Origin: Coenobita brevimanus
Taxonomy: Eukaryota; Arthropoda; Malacostraca; Decapoda; Coenobitidae
Assembly: GCA_032717465.1 (NCBI GenBank)
Contig: JAVRFU010000144.1
Coordinates: forward strand, 283,510 to 347,509
Reading direction: 5' to 3'
DNA length: 64,000 nucleotides
Part shown: positions 43,851 to 56,208 of the stretch, in pieces
Numbering within the stretch: the first letter of the stretch is position 1
How the letters are laid out: the number at the start of each line of letters is the position of its first letter
Program-made: the position numbers and the translations under genes
Notes under the pieces: generated by a model
Told to the model about the DNA's origin: nothing
The model's database searches: none
What the model saw: the letters and a program-made list of their open reading frames with translations, nothing else

Positions 43851-45655
43851 AAATATCGTCTTAAAAATCCTGGAAAAAAATCCCTAAGTTGTAAAATGTC
43901 ATCTAATGGAAACCCAGTCTTGGCATGACACACTAGGGTCATCGTGTTTTAGCCTGTGAGGGTCCATAGTGGCTTCCAGTCTGAAAACCAACACATAAGA
44001 TGTAAAATTCCCGGCCAAATCCCGGTATATCCCAGCTTCCTCCACGATTGTGTCATGTCAGCTCAGAGTTGCCTGCACAAATTTTCTGCAGTAACTCTGA
44101 TAGTGATTAATTTTGCATACAATAGTTCTCAACAGTAGTGATTAAGGCCTATATAAAGTGTATGTATAGTGTAATAGTGTTCTTAAGGCCTGTATATAAA
44201 GTGTAAGGTAGTGCAATTGTGATTATGGTTAAAAAATGTTGCACAGAAGTGGAAATGTTGCACAGAAGTGATCTTGTGCCCCCATAACACCTCTATATCT
44301 TACCAAAAGGCCTTTCCTCCTTATGCTTAGATTACACCCTCTGCAAACATGGTAAGGAATTTTTTTCTGGTTAGTCAGGATGCCTCACACTTTCCATAAG
44401 TTAGAAATTCAGTGAACTCAAAATGGCCTCAGCCCCTATTATTCCAACTTAAAGAGGTTTTACTGTATATAAAATCTATATCTATATATACAGCATCTTT
44501 GTTGTCATTGCAGCTTTGTTGGTGTGTTACTACAAATTACACTACTGTATCAGAACTGTATAGGAAAAGTCTTATTTCAAAGTCTTACCTTTCATTGAAA
44601 GTATTGTTTCAATGATGTTATTAAATAGAATTTGTTGTGTGCACTTGATGGGAAAAGGTGGAAGGAGGTAGGGAAGGCCAAGGTGATGGCTGGAAATGGT
44701 GAAGGAATGTGTGAGAAAATGAGGTGTGGGAAGTTATGGAAGTAAGAGATGATTAAGATAGAAGGACAAAATGTGAAAGGAGATGCATAAGACAGTTATG
44801 GCACATTTTGTTTTTTAGCAAGGGAGTCCATGGGAATACTTTGTGTCACAGGTGCACACATAACTGCATGTAAACAGGAAAAGGTACAAGTGAAGTTTAT
44901 ATGGATAGTTTTGCACCTGTGAAGCTGAGCCAAGATTTTGAAAGCTTGAATTGTGTGTGAAAGGTTGTGCTGCCCATTTCACTGGATGCTCTGTTTATTA
45001 GTTCTATTGTGTGCTTCCTCTTTCCTCTTTTTGGATGATTCTTATCCCATTTTATGATGGGAAGCTTGGTTGGAAGTGATGATGATAGGGTGAGGGGTGT
45101 TTAAGTCATCCTATGACTTTCTAGGATAGATGTGTTTGTCTCATTTATTCTTGCCATTAAAATTCTGTATCGCATAATCGTGCTAAGGTTTAAATTAAAA
45201 CTGTGTGTAATTTGATAAAAATGGATATGTCTCATTTTCTTAGTGCATACAGGTGTTTGTTTATGGAGTCTTGCTTTCACTGTGGTATTTGGGAGTTGTC
45301 TTGCAAAGGCTGGTGTTTTCTTTTATCTGTATTGTTTTCTTGTTAGGTCCAAGGTTATACTGTATCTTGCTTTTCACCTTTAGTTATATTTTATTGCAAC
45401 AGTTATACAATTGCTTACCTTGTATCAGAGTATTGACTTTTTATTTTTTTATAGTTAAGTGTGACAGGGTTTAACAATGAATGCCCTCAACTTTTCTTTC
45501 ATTGATAAAGACAAAATCTGCTTAGGTATATTTTCATTTTAACCAATGGTACTAAGTGAAATAATGTTAATATGTTTCGCTGTTGGGTATGTTAAAAATA
45601 TTAGAGAGTAGATTTAAAGAACCATCTGTAACCATTTCTTTATTTCAATCCTCAG
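43851..45655. other. Unassigned, intron-like
   Basis: No homologous coding sequence recognised. The end of 44440-44467 (AACTTAAAGAGGTTTTACTGTA) resembles a pogo/Tigger-type terminal repeat. Confidence 0.35.
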
Positions 45656-45782
45656 ATGCAGGACAAGGTGTGGCCACCAGTGCCTCCTAATGGTGGCTGT
45701 GGCAGCAAGAGGTCTTGACACTGTTCATTTAGACAAGAAGGACCCATTTACCAGAATCGCATCTCTGTTCGTCCATCATACG
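45656..45782 (+). other. Exon-like ORF of unknown identity
   Basis: Flanked by CAATCCTCAG and CATACG|GTAAGC. One frame is open throughout: CRTRCGHQCLLMVAVAARGL, then DKKDPFTRIASLFVHHT. No family recognised. Good splice consensus is the only support. Confidence 0.25.
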
Positions 45783-45929
45783 GTAAGCAGTAATCTGTAC
45801 AGCATGTAATAACTACACTTTTGTACCCCATGCTAACTTGTTGGCCACCACTTGATGACATTACCAGTGTAATAAGCATACACTGCAGTAAACCTTCTGT
45901 ATTGACTCTGTCAGATACATTTTTGTGAA

Positions 45930-46110
45930 GCTACAGAGTGTGGTGAATGTTTTTGGCATATCAGATAGAGCCAGGATTCCAAGGGTTTGAATGATGAGTG
46001 AATGGAAGCGTGACCCACTGGATTGGGCAAACTTGGGCTGTCTGGATGTTGCTACCCCTCACCCTGCCCTAGGGTGGGAAAGAAGGTGCTGCTGCTGCTG
46101 ATGATGATGA
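45930..46110 (+). repeat. SINE type Z, copy 2
   Basis: GAAGCTACAGAGTGTGGTGAATG ... GATAGAGCCAGGATTCC ... GGTGGGAAAGAAGGTGCTGCTGCTGCTGATGATG. The (GAT)n tail is preceded by an expanded CTG run. Confidence 0.75.
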
Positions 46111-47109
46111 TGATGATAACAGGCCAACTGGGGACAACATTGAGCCAATAATCATTTGGCTGGGGCAGGGTGTTTTTAACCCACATTGCTGGTGCAGCAC
46201 ATATGGGTAAAATGGGGTGTTTTTTAAGGTGTTTTGACCCACTTATATTTAACCTAACATGTTTAAATATCAGTCAAACAAACTTCAGTATTTCCTCTAA
46301 CCTCGGAAAGAAACTGGTTCTGTAAGTGGTACATGATTGGAGGAGGAGTGAGTTGAATAGGAGATGTTCTGTGTGGCTGGTGAGTGCAGGTCTGTAAGGC
46401 AGATGCAAGGCAGCATCCTGAAATTAAGTAAGGAAATGGTCAAGTGGGAATAAATATCAGTCAGGTGCGTGGGTTAATGGCCTTCACATTTATTTATCCA
46501 CCATTCAAACCTCTGAAATTTGAAGACTTGTTTAATGAGTGTTATAACATCTACAACAGAGGTCATGTGCATTTTGATGCAGCATTTATTTCTGTTCATC
46601 ACCTTTTAATTCTTCAGCATCAGTACCTGTTTTATTATATATATATATTTTTTTAATTTATTCTTTTAATGCTTTCACTTACTAAATACTGTAATGGAAT
46701 AAGTTATTATGTACTTAGTTCTTCTGTATTTACTTCACTTAAGTATACTGTTTACTTACTGTAAAGGCCAGACTCAGCGCTTGAAGAGATATGTTTTATT
46801 TCATGAAAATTTTTCACTGTAAAACTTTAACTCAGACAGCATATTATGTTTAACAGAATGGGAGGTATGGTGAATTACCCATTACAGTGATCGATGTTTA
46901 TTATTTTCTAACAGGCACTTCTTTCTTTATTTATATCTATATAATGGCAATAGCATATATTTGTATAACTAATACACAAGTAAGAGCTTAATTTGGTTAC
47001 CCATTTTCTTGCTGTTGTGCTAATGAGGGACTTCCAGAGTGTCTTCTGCTACCTAGCTGGCCAGCCTAACTCAGTCATGGGTCAAAATTGTAACATAACC
47101 ATCGTGGCT
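46111..47109. other. Unassigned
   Basis: A/T-rich. No feature recognised before the left end of the P-like transposon. Confidence 0.35.
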
Positions 47110-48242
47110 ATTCTACACATGATAAAATAACTAAAAAGAGAAGGTAGACTCTTGCGCACGTATGGTGGTAAGCTCCGCCCATTGTTTGGCGTTCCCCGCC
47201 ACCCTGCTCCCTTGTGACGTCACCAGGAGCACCAAATTGGCTCTGTCAAACCAGACCAAAATTTGTATCTTCTGTTCTTTTGCTGCAGACATCACACTAA
47301 TGATATGTATATGCATATACAGTACATGTCAATATAATATGAGGTTATCAGCTGAATTTTGACAGTCATTTTAGTTGCAGGGATAACTTTCCCTTTCATA
47401 TAAGAACTACGTTAGCAGTTTTACCATACATTAACTCACCATCACGGTAGAATAATGAGACGTTTCCCATGCTCACCATGGTTTTGGCCAGCTGTTTTAT
47501 TATGTGGAGTGTGACGACAATAACACTATTACAGTACTTATTGCTTGATTTATTTCTATGGAACCTTAGTCCAAGTAACATAATAATGCTTTCATTTTGG
47601 CAACTTCATCATAATTGACAGAATGTAGCATGGTTACATAACCTAAAAATGGATTGTAGTTTCTTAAAATGACCATTCGATTAGGTTATACATTTGGCAG
47701 AAAATTACTTTGTATTTTCCTTTAATGATTTTGTACCTTATTTCTACTTACTTGCCTGAGAACCAAACCTTCACTTGTAGTAATACTTTGCAGAGGTTGT
47801 ATAAAAGACTTAACTAAATACATACACAACTATAAGCTTTATTTTTTTTTAATATATTGCATATATGAAATAACAGATTATCACATAATACTGCCCACAG
47901 CTTATGGGTAGAGAGCATACTTATCTTTGGTGAGTATGTTAGCACACTTGGTATCAAACTTTAAGTAAAAAAGGAATTATACATTGCATAAATGTCTAAA
48001 ATCACAGATGATTATCACATTATACTTGTAAGAGCTTATGAGTAAAGAGCATACACAGTATGGAAATTTGGCTTACAAGAGATTTCTAGTTATTTTACAA
48101 TGATAGCCTCAAGAGGTTGTACTGTATAAGGAATTAGCCTATACCTGTTCATTACATAACTCATTATTATAACATGTGACATTCTGTAACAATGAATTGA
48201 GTATGACATTTAACTACACTCCATATTTAAGCCTACCTAGTA

Positions 48243-50722
48243 TTATTTGACTGTTTTTGTAATTTTCTTAAATTTTTTTCGCATGTTACCGAGACTCACT
48301 TCCTTATTCAGTTTCCGTATACGAAACTGTAATCTGCAGCACAGATAGAATTCTATGACATCTTTAGGAATTTCAGGGATGATATTTGTTGCCTTGTTGA
48401 CCATTGACCCAAGTGAGTTGCTCCCTGCTCTTAACCTGTCTCCATGCTCTTCTTGGAAAACCTTTTCAGCCATCATAAATTTTGTAGCATATTGCTGCAT
48501 CATGCGGTTAAGACCTCCATTACTTTTTAAACTTATCCAGTCAGAAGAGGCATCAGCTACTCCACCAAGGAAGGGATATCTTTTTTTAAACTTGTTGACA
48601 ATATATTCTAAAACATAAGCATGTCCTTCAGTTTCATTTTCTGGTATACAATGTTGATCAACCAAGATGGTTTCATCCATAGTGTCATCATTTACCGAGT
48701 CTTCAACCACAATATCTCTACATAAATCTGCACTAATACAGAGGTTGTCTAAGATGTTTGCTGAATTCTTTTAATAGGTGAACTACAAGCTTTACAATTT
48801 TGTAATCCTTTTGCAATACTTGGATCATCTCCATCAAATTCAGTATTTGCTTTTAAAGATAGAAGAACTTGTTTATGACCTACCGGTAGTATATATCTCT
48901 TGATTCTCTGTTTGAAAGTAACTGGACAAGGGTGGTCGTAAAAACTACCCATCTGACGAATCACCCCAAAGAAATTCTCTAAAACATCCTGATTCAAGCG
49001 TCTGGTGAATAAGTAAGTGAATCCAAATCTTTTATGCAAATCATCATACATGGAAACAAGTGATTTAGATGTAATGACAATTCCATTCTGAAAAGGATAC
49101 ACTTTGTTTGATACTTTTGATAATCAAAGAGATCATTTTATTAATTATGTCCATTTGGTAAGAGGAATGGCAAAATGGCTCTCTCTCCTTCTTATCCTCT
49201 GCACCACTGGAATTCAGTACATCAAACCACTGGTCAACAATAAGAATGAAATCAGCTGTTGCCCTCCAGTTGCCACTTTTCAAAACTTGATTTTTCCCCA
49301 GCTGTTTAATAGCTTTGCCCACTGAAGATGAGAGGAGATGTGCTGCACTTCTGACCTTTTGCCGTTCTGAACCAGTAACCAGTAGAGATTGTTTGCTAAT
49401 TTTGTATGCCATTTTAAAGTCACCACATTCATAATCAACCAATTCAAACAAGGGTATTTTACTGACTGGTCCTAAGGGTGTTTCTGTTCCATGATCAAGG
49501 AGATTGTTTCGAATTAACATTAACAGATATGGAGCATCAGCAAATACATAGACACATCTACTTTCATCAGCTGGATTTCTGAAAGATGTGGTGTCCTGGC
49601 TTATCCCTAAAGTAGAGAACAAGCCTCTGTTGGAACCACTCATATCACATACTGTACCCCACACCTCAAAACCTACTTCTTCAACACTGTTAATAATGGA
49701 AAATAACAGTTCCTTGGTCATTTTTGTGTCAAAATTATAATAAACAGGTTGCTTCCAATTGCCAATAATGCCTGTAGCCATAACAACTTGAACATATTCA
49801 TGGCTACAATAAAGCTTGTCTGCAGTTCTGTCATACACATAACACCTGTCAACTTTCATTTCATCAAACGATATCATGCAAGCTTTTTCGCCATTGGTCA
49901 TGGATTGTCCTTTTGCCTTCATCATTCTTAATACTGAGTTTAGAATACCTGGTTCAAAATTAATATCTTTAACCCATTTATTCAAAGTTGAAATTGAAGG
50001 AAGAGGCAGTTTCCAGTGCTTTCGCATCCATCTGTAGCATTTGGCACTCACACTTCTAACAGTCAGAGCAAAGGCAATGTCATCTTCAGTCCAATGTCTT
50101 GCTGATCTTTTGGGTATTAGACATTTGATCTGAGTATCAGTGAAGTATGGTTTCAGATATTCCTCAACAGCCTTTACTGTATTATTTTTCATACACTGCT
50201 TTGCATCGTTAATGGCAAAAATTATTATTTTTTGGTCAACTTTTAACATTTTATTTTTATATCTCAACTTTAAATTTTCTTTTTATAATCTTTCAGTATC
50301 ACTCTGTTGTTTCTCCAACTGCAATTGTAAAAAATTTTCATCAACCAGTGTCAGTGGCAAATTAGAGGAGGCTTTTGACATACTGCTGATGTTGGCTGAA
50401 GGAATGGCAAGGGCTGACGGCAGGAGGTCAGCGCCGGTTGTAGGCATGGCAGAGGCTGATGATAGGTGGTCAGCGCTTCTTGTAGGCATGGCAGAGGCTG
50501 ACGGCAGGTGCTCAGCGCTGGTTGTAGGCATGGAAGGAGCTGGTGGCAGGTGCTCAGAGCTGGTTGTAGGCATGGTAGGAACTGATGGCAGGTGCTCAGT
50601 GCTGGTTGTAGGCATGGTAGGAGCTGATGGCAGGTGCTCAGCACTGGTTGTAGGCATGGTAGGAGCTGATTGTGGATGACCAGTATTTCTAGGAGGAACA
50701 GTATCCTCTTTAGTAACAGCAC
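48243..50722 (-). pseudogene. P-element/THAP9-like transposase, main exon (broken)
   Basis: Starts at acceptor ATTTCAG|GTGCTG (50722). It begins with about six 14-residue repeats of the form SAPTMPTTSAEHLP (50440-50680). A leucine-rich coiled coil follows (FLQLQLEKQQSDTERL), broken by TAA near 50283-50285. The 400-codon frame 50267-49065 is the RNase-H-like core: RSARHWTEDDIAFALTVR, LPLPSISTLNKWVKDI, CMISFDEMKVDRCYVYD (probable first catalytic Asp) and WGTVCDMSGSNRGLFSTLG (probable second). A frameshift near 49100 leads to VYPFQNGIVITSKSLV and RRLNQDVLENFFGVIRQMG (probable acidic residue in LENFF), and another near 48770 leads to the C-terminus ending 48243. Family: Transposase_P, THAP9-like. 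Confidence 0.88.
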
Positions 50723-50739
50723 CTGAAATAAGTATATTA

Positions 50740-51160
50740 TGGTATAAAGACTGAAGGAGAAAGAGAAGAATATAAGAGAGCAGTGGAAGAGCGATTAGAC
50801 AGGTACGAATGGGAACAGATGAGCAATGTGGAAGAAATGAACAAGATATTTGTGGAGGAAATATGTGCAGCATGTGAGGAAGTATGTGGAGTGAGGAGGA
50901 GATGCAAGGGAGAGCAAGGAACAGCATGGTGATGTGATGAGGTGAAAGTGGCTCTGGCACAAAAGAAGAAAGTGTATAAGAAATGGATGAGAAGTAAAGG
51001 GCAAGGAGAAATAGAGAGAAGGAAGCAGGAAATATATGTAGGAGAGAGGTAAAATTGATAGTAAGAGAGGTTAGGAGGAGGAACTTGAGTGAGAAGTGGA
51101 AGGAATCAAAGAAATTGTTCTTGAAGGAGGTGAAAATAGTGCAATAGGGTAATAAGGGAA
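50740..51160 (+). repeat. Family B-like LINE fragment inside the P-like element intron
   Basis: The + strand encodes EYKRAVEERLDRYEWEQMSN, GEQGTAWW-stop-DEVKVALA and QKKKVYKKWMRS, the endonuclease-RT linker ('WW.DEV..A...K') of a LINE. It lies in an intron of the transposase gene, so it arrived after or with the transposon. Confidence 0.65.
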
Positions 51161-51813
51161 GTGTTAGTAAAACTTAGTAAAGGGAAGTAATAAGGGCATG
51201 TTAGGCAAGGTTACATAATAGCGTACGACATATTGTGATGGCATGTTACAAGTTCATACTTCCTCCTTTATATATTACAGCTCCTCAGCATACACCACTA
51301 TGTAGTCAAAAGGGGTTAAAAATTATATATTAGGGTTGAACTCAAACTTCAATGTTCATATTTTGAAGGCCAGGTATGAGCACTAGCTAAATCTGATTTA
51401 CTTTAAATGAAGCATAACCATACCTGTGAAAGTTAATGTTTTAGTGTTTTTTCAATGGGGTGATAATGAACCTTATGAAAAAAAATAACATTCACTCCAA
51501 TATATGGTACCCAAACTGTATTGTAATTGGATCCAAAATATGAATTATTGCTCAATCAATAAACCTGTCCATTTTTTGTAAAGTTTAAATCACTTACAGG
51601 TACCAGCAATATGAAAAAAGCAATGTGTAAAAATCTTGCTAACTTTACTTCTTAATTACTGCCAATGGGCAAAAATCCTTATTGACATTTCTGCATGCAA
51701 AATGTTGTTGCTAGTTTTGGTTAGCCCCAGTCCTGCCAGGCCAGCAGGCCCATCTGCAGCTGGTTTGCAACTGCCCCTGTAATTTGTAATACAGTAATAT
51801 ACAGCTACTGTAC

Positions 51814-51975
51814 CTTTTAAGAGGAAATTCAGTGTACACCAGACATCTGATGGCCTATCATTTTCAGGGGATGGTTGAATTGTAGTTGAACCACTTGAGT
51901 TCCACACCAATTCTGCAACAAGCTTCCTGCTATTCCTTTCAGTAATCCGCTTCTGCCTTTTGGTTGTGGATGATT
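51814..51975 (-). pseudogene. P-like transposase exon 2
   Basis: 162 nt between acceptor TTTACAG and donor AAAAG|GTACAG on the minus strand. It reads SSTTKRQKRITERNSRKLVA then ENDRPSDVWCTLNFLLK. The phase 1 exit joins the GT of the next exon to give Gly-Ala-Val. No known motif; a linker between the THAP domain and the repeat/coiled coil. Confidence 0.6.
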
Positions 51976-52584
51976 CTGTAAATGATGATAGAGCCTGGAT
52001 TATAGTTCCAAAACATGAACAGCACCTTGGTAAAATAACTCTAACATGACCTCATTTGACACCCTGGTATTTAGGTATTTTACAAGTTGGCAATGTGCAG
52101 TTCAGGTTAGGTTATGTGAATTATTTTGGTTATTATTTCCAACTGGGATTATGGGGGTTCACTGATCCTGAGGGAGTACTGTATACTATACACATATAAT
52201 ATTCCTGAACTGTTTATTGCCTACTTGTAAAAACTTGCCAGTATTTATACAGCCTTATGCAAATAGATGTAACTTAACAAGTATCCTAACGTTACTGTGG
52301 GTAATGCTAACATTACAAAAATAATCATATCTCTCTATGTCTGCAAAGGATGATTAATTAAAAGTAAATGTTCTGCATTACCATATTGGAAGCTGCCTCA
52401 TAACTCATTTACTGTAAATTGTCTCAAGACCACACCACTGAAGTTTAAATTTTCCATAGTCCATGAAAATATGTTTAAAAATTCTGCTAGATATTTGCTG
52501 TGATCAACACAATCGTTAACAGTTATTTTAGATGACTTCCATCACCATGTATGTGCAAGCCATTTTACCTACGGTACCTACCTT

Positions 52585-52874
52585 TATTTTCATGTGTTCT
52601 TTGGCAGATTTATGTCTGGAACTGCATCAGGTTTCAGTAGGCGAACCTTAGCAGGTGGTTCCCTGGACAGAAGTTCGTATTTCAAATGTCTGGCATATTG
52701 GGACTGGCTAAAATGATAAGAGCAGACTCAGCCAGCATCTGGAGAAAATGTGTCTGCTCTTCTGCACAAACTTATCCATTTTTTTCTGATTTCACTGTTT
52801 TTTGGGAATCTATGGAGTTTATAAACAGTTCCCTTACTCCTCCCGCTACACCCATAGACGCTACAGCAGCCCAT
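52585..52874 (-). pseudogene. P-like transposase exon 1: THAP zinc-finger domain
   Basis: ATG at 52874 opens MGCCSVYGCSGRSKGTVYKL, then HRFPKNSEIRKKWISLC and a TGA inside DAG-stop-VCSYHF, then PPAKVRLLKPDAVP. C-x2-4-C near the N-terminus, 'F P', the W in KKW, C-S-x2-H-F and the AVP-type end define a C2CH THAP DNA-binding domain, which in P-type transposases recognises the element's ends. One stop (52729-52731 region) kills it as read. Confidence 0.85.
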
Positions 52875-53142
52875 TTGTATTAAAAGTACTAATTAAAGCA
52901 AAAAAACAAATAAGTGAATCACCACCGTGGTTTAGTGTATCACCAGACATAAACAGAATCATAGCGCCAGCCTACGTCATAATGGCGCTCAGCCAATGAA
53001 ATGCGAGATGCACAGAACACCAAAAAAATGGTGATCTTATGAGTCTACCTTCTCTTTTTAGTTATTTTATCATGATTCTACATGTCTTGGTAAACTTATG
53101 AGATTTGCCAAGAGCAGAGACCACTCATCACTGAAATGCTCA

Positions 53143-53361
53143 TTAACAAAAAACATCACCACATGAAAGAATATTTTTGACAGGCTGGTTTGCATTTGCA
53201 TAAATTGGTCTTCCATCCAGCAGTCCCTTACACACAGTCAATTCACTAATGAGTTCAGTGGAGTTGGCTTCCATATCTCCGTTAGTATCGTATTTCTGAG
53301 AAAGTAGTGCTTTATTGAAGCCTGTCATTGCCTTAGTTGTCTGCAATTTAATCTTTACCAA
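53143..53361 (-). other. Open frame of unknown identity beside the P-like element
   Basis: The minus strand reads VKIKLQTTKAMTGFNKALLS, then LISELTVCKGLLDGRPIYAN and ILSCGDVFC-stop. The composition looks protein-like, but no family is recognised. It is just outside the element's target duplication. Confidence 0.25.
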
Positions 53362-53381
53362 ATACCGCTCTATCGGGTACG

Positions 53382-53568
53382 TTTATGTGAAGCTACAGAA
53401 CGTGGTGAATATTTTTGGCGTATCTGATAGAGCCTGGATTCCAGGGGCTTGAATGATGAGTGAATGGAAGCATGGCCCACTGGACTGGGCAAATCTGGGC
53501 TGTCTGGACATTGCTACTTCTCACCCTGCCCTAGGGTTGGAAAGGAGGTCCCGATGATGATGACCAAA
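53382..53568 (+). repeat. SINE type Z, copy 3
   Basis: GAAGCTACAGAACGTGGTGAAT to GGAAAGGAGGTCCCGATGATGATG. The clearest copy: contains TTGGCGTATCTGATAGAGCC and CAGGGGCTTGAATGATGAG. Confidence 0.78.
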
Positions 53569-53751
53569 TACTGCCACTTGACATTTGTTTGCACATTTTG
53601 TGAGGACCGTCCCAAAGTTAGAATAATACATAACTCACTCTTCACTTATTCTTGGTGTGGGTGGATGTGCATAGGGTTTAAGTGGCCAGTGATTACAGCT
53701 TTGAGGTCCAATATTTGTTTGATTCTTATGATGTACCTTTATGTATATCCT

Positions 53752-53756
<5 letters not shown>

Positions 53757-53791
<35 letters not shown>

Positions 53792-53815
53792 TATTATTAT
53801 TATTATTATTCTCAC
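53757..53815. repeat. (ATT)n microsatellite
   Basis: TTATTATTA units for about 55 bp. A type Y SINE tail end follows at 53820-53935 (GTCAGGACCAACTTGC ... GATGGATGGATGG). Confidence 0.9.
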
Positions 53816-54010
53816 TCTCATCTTAAATCACTCTCATCTTAATTGTCAGGACCAACTTGCTTAGCCCTGGGCTCCTACGTTCCTCATGGGACAACGTATG
53901 ATTGGACGATGGATGGATGGATGGATGGATTATTATTATTAATATTATTATTATTATGGTGATGATTATTATTGTTGTTATTAATATTATCATGTCTCTC
54001 TATTTTACAG

Positions 54011-54116
54011 TGTGGTGGGGAACAAGCACTGCAACAGTACTGGCTTGCAGTTCCTATAAACACTTTTGGAGAATGGCCTGGTATCTCCACACTCAGTCTG
54101 CTATATATTGTGTCAG
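54011..54116 (+). other. Exon-like ORF of unknown identity
   Basis: Between TATTTTACAG and TGTCAG|GTATGT one frame reads CGGEQALQQYWLAVPINTFG then EWPGISTLSLLYIVSG. It looks like coding sequence with good splice borders, but I recognise no family. Confidence 0.28.
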
Positions 54117-54129
54117 GTATGTCTCTATC

Positions 54130-54895
54130 TGGTAACTTTATCCATTTTTCTATCTATCTGTGTCTATCTATCTGTTGCAAGGCACCTTATTCCTGTAAGG
54201 GGTGGCCACTAACTCCATGTTACCCTGTCCTCTTCCCTCCCTCCAACTCACACCCCTCCTCTCTCATATCTCTCTCCATCCCATCCCTCCATCTTATCCT
54301 TGGCCTCCCCCACCACCTCACTCATGTGCACTCTTCCTGTCAGTCTCTCATTCCCCATCCTCTCCAGTCCATCCTTCCATCTCATCCTTGGTCTCCCTCC
54401 CATCTCACGCATATGCACACTTCTAGTCAGTCTCTCATTTTCCATCCACTCCATTTCAAATCATCCTTGGTCTCCCCTCCACCCCACTCACATGCACTCT
54501 TCTAGTTAGTCTCTTATTCTGCATCCTCTCCACTCCATCCCTCTCCTCATCCCCTCCACCTCAATCACAAACTCTTCTAGTCAGTCTTTCATTCTCCATC
54601 CTCTCCACATAGCCAAACCATCTCAGAGTATTTCTCTTAACACTCAACCACATCAACACCACAATGCTCCTTTACTTCCTCATTTGTCAGTCTGTCTCTT
54701 TGTCTACTTATCTGTCTATCTATCTATTGCCAGACGCTCCAGTCCTGTAAGGGGTGGCTACAAACAAATCGCCTCCATGTCGCCCCGTCCCCCTCCATTT
54801 CACTGTCCTGCTCCCAGCTCACACCCCCCTCTCTCATATACCTCTCCACTCCATTCCTCCATCTCATCCTTGGCCTCCCCTCCCTCTTCCCCTCT
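54130..54895 (-). repeat. Cluster of family B LINE tails
   Basis: At least two copies. 54155-54640 begins with a CTATC-rich tail and TTGCAAGGCACCTTATTCC; it shows internal repetition of the CACTCATGTGCACTCTTC segment about four times. 54715-54895 begins CTATCTATCTATTGCCAGACGC. Both are minus-strand, 5' truncated. Confidence 0.8.
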
Positions 54896-55142
54896 ATGCA
54901 AATAATAATGAAGAAAATGATGCAGGAGAATACTGAGTTGCAAAAAGGAAGATAAATCAGTAACAAAATGGAGCTACAGTGCTTGCCACACAACTTATAA
55001 TGTGGCCTCTTGTAGGTTGTGCCATCCACTCGTGTGATAGTTTGCTATTTACATCTTACGCTTATAGATTAGTTACTTACAGGAGCAGCCTAGCATTGAC
55101 CAACCTACCTTAAATTTTCCCTTCATATGCATGTTTGTTGTT

Positions 55143-55262
55143 GTCTGTCTATCTATCTGTTGCCAGACACCTTAATCCCGTAAGGGGTGGCCACAAACAA
55201 ATCGCCTTCATGTCCCCCTGTCCCCCTGCCATTTCATTGCCCTGCTTCCAGCTTACACAGTC
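55143..55262 (-). repeat. Family B LINE tail
   Basis: TGTCTATCTATCTGTTGCCAG ... GGGGTGGCCACAAACAAATCG ... ending at CTTCCAGCTTACAC. Short truncated copy. Confidence 0.85.
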
Positions 55263-56208
55263 TTTTGCAGTTAAATTTGTATGTTCATAGTTACGTTCTT
55301 TGTTCTTCCAGGTTTTTGTAGCTACACTTTCATGTTCTTTATGTGCTGTGTTCTGTCGGTGTCATATTCTGTGTGTATGTGCTTTTGTCTGCCAACCTTC
55401 TTCAGTTATCCTCTGTTATATTCTTCTCTTGACTCAGTGCTTAGCCAGCTTTATAAATCATGGCCTGTATTCTTGTCAGTCAAAGCAGCTCCCTAACACC
55501 TCTTCCCAAGTAATTTATTTTGCTTATTATCCCATGCTGGCCTTTTGTCATCATCATCATCATCCGGACCTCCTTTCCCACCTTAGGGCAGGATGAGGAT
55601 CTGTTCTTTTGTACGTTATTTCAATCATTCTAATACTCATGGTGCAATGTAGGATTGGATGATGAATGAATGAATGAATAAATAAATAATACTATCACCA
55701 TACTCTTCCAAAAAAATGTACATAATCCTATTACCCCGCTGTATCCAAAAATAACTAGCTAAGGGCTAGGGAGCTTGCTTAATTGGTGAGAATACAAGCC
55801 ATGTGTACAGTAGCATGGCTCACCTCAGTTTGGGGATTCCTTCAGAAAAAGGATGGCATCATTATTTTGAATTGAGTGATTAAATCCTTCAGCATTTAGC
55901 TTCATGTATTGTTTTCACTTCACTCAGGTAGATATGAACTCAGGGGACTGGTGGTCAGCATCCCCTGAAAGGAGGATGGTGATCTGCTGCTGAGCACTTA
56001 ACAAAATGCTCCTGTAGACAAGAATACAGGATAATTGATCAGTTAAATGAGAGAGCCTTCGTTAGTAGTGGACAGTGGTGTTTAGCACAGGAGGCATTTT
56101 AGCACCTGAGTCCTAGTGATGTGTTTTGCTGACCTTACACAACTCTTCTCTTACTGCTGTATGAATGGTGGCAGTTTGTTTGTGATCATAAACAAGGGAA
56201 CATTGATA
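55263..56208. other. Unassigned
   Basis: 55549-55600 is the end of a reverse SINE type Z (ATCATCCGGACCTCCTTTCC). Otherwise no feature recognised. Confidence 0.4.

Larger units (their letters stand above)
47118..53074 (-). mobile_element. P-element-like DNA transposon, complete, with 8-bp target duplication
   Basis: The first 34 bp (47118-47151, starting CATGATAAAATAAC) are exactly the reverse complement of the last 34 bp (53041-53074). Both sides are flanked by the same 8 bp, ATTCTACA (47110-47117 and 53075-53082). P elements make 8-bp duplications, and the Drosophila P element terminus begins with nearly the same CATGATGAAATAAC. The 5957-bp element encodes, on the minus strand, a THAP-domain transposase in at least three exons. 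Perfect repeats and duplication imply a fairly recent or assembly-faithful insertion, though the coding sequence is damaged. Confidence 0.93.

Noticed and set aside
50140..50679. 179-codon + strand frame with Gly/Ala/Val repeats
   Set aside because: Antisense of the 42-bp repeat in the P-like transposase; the minus frame continues into recognised transposase.
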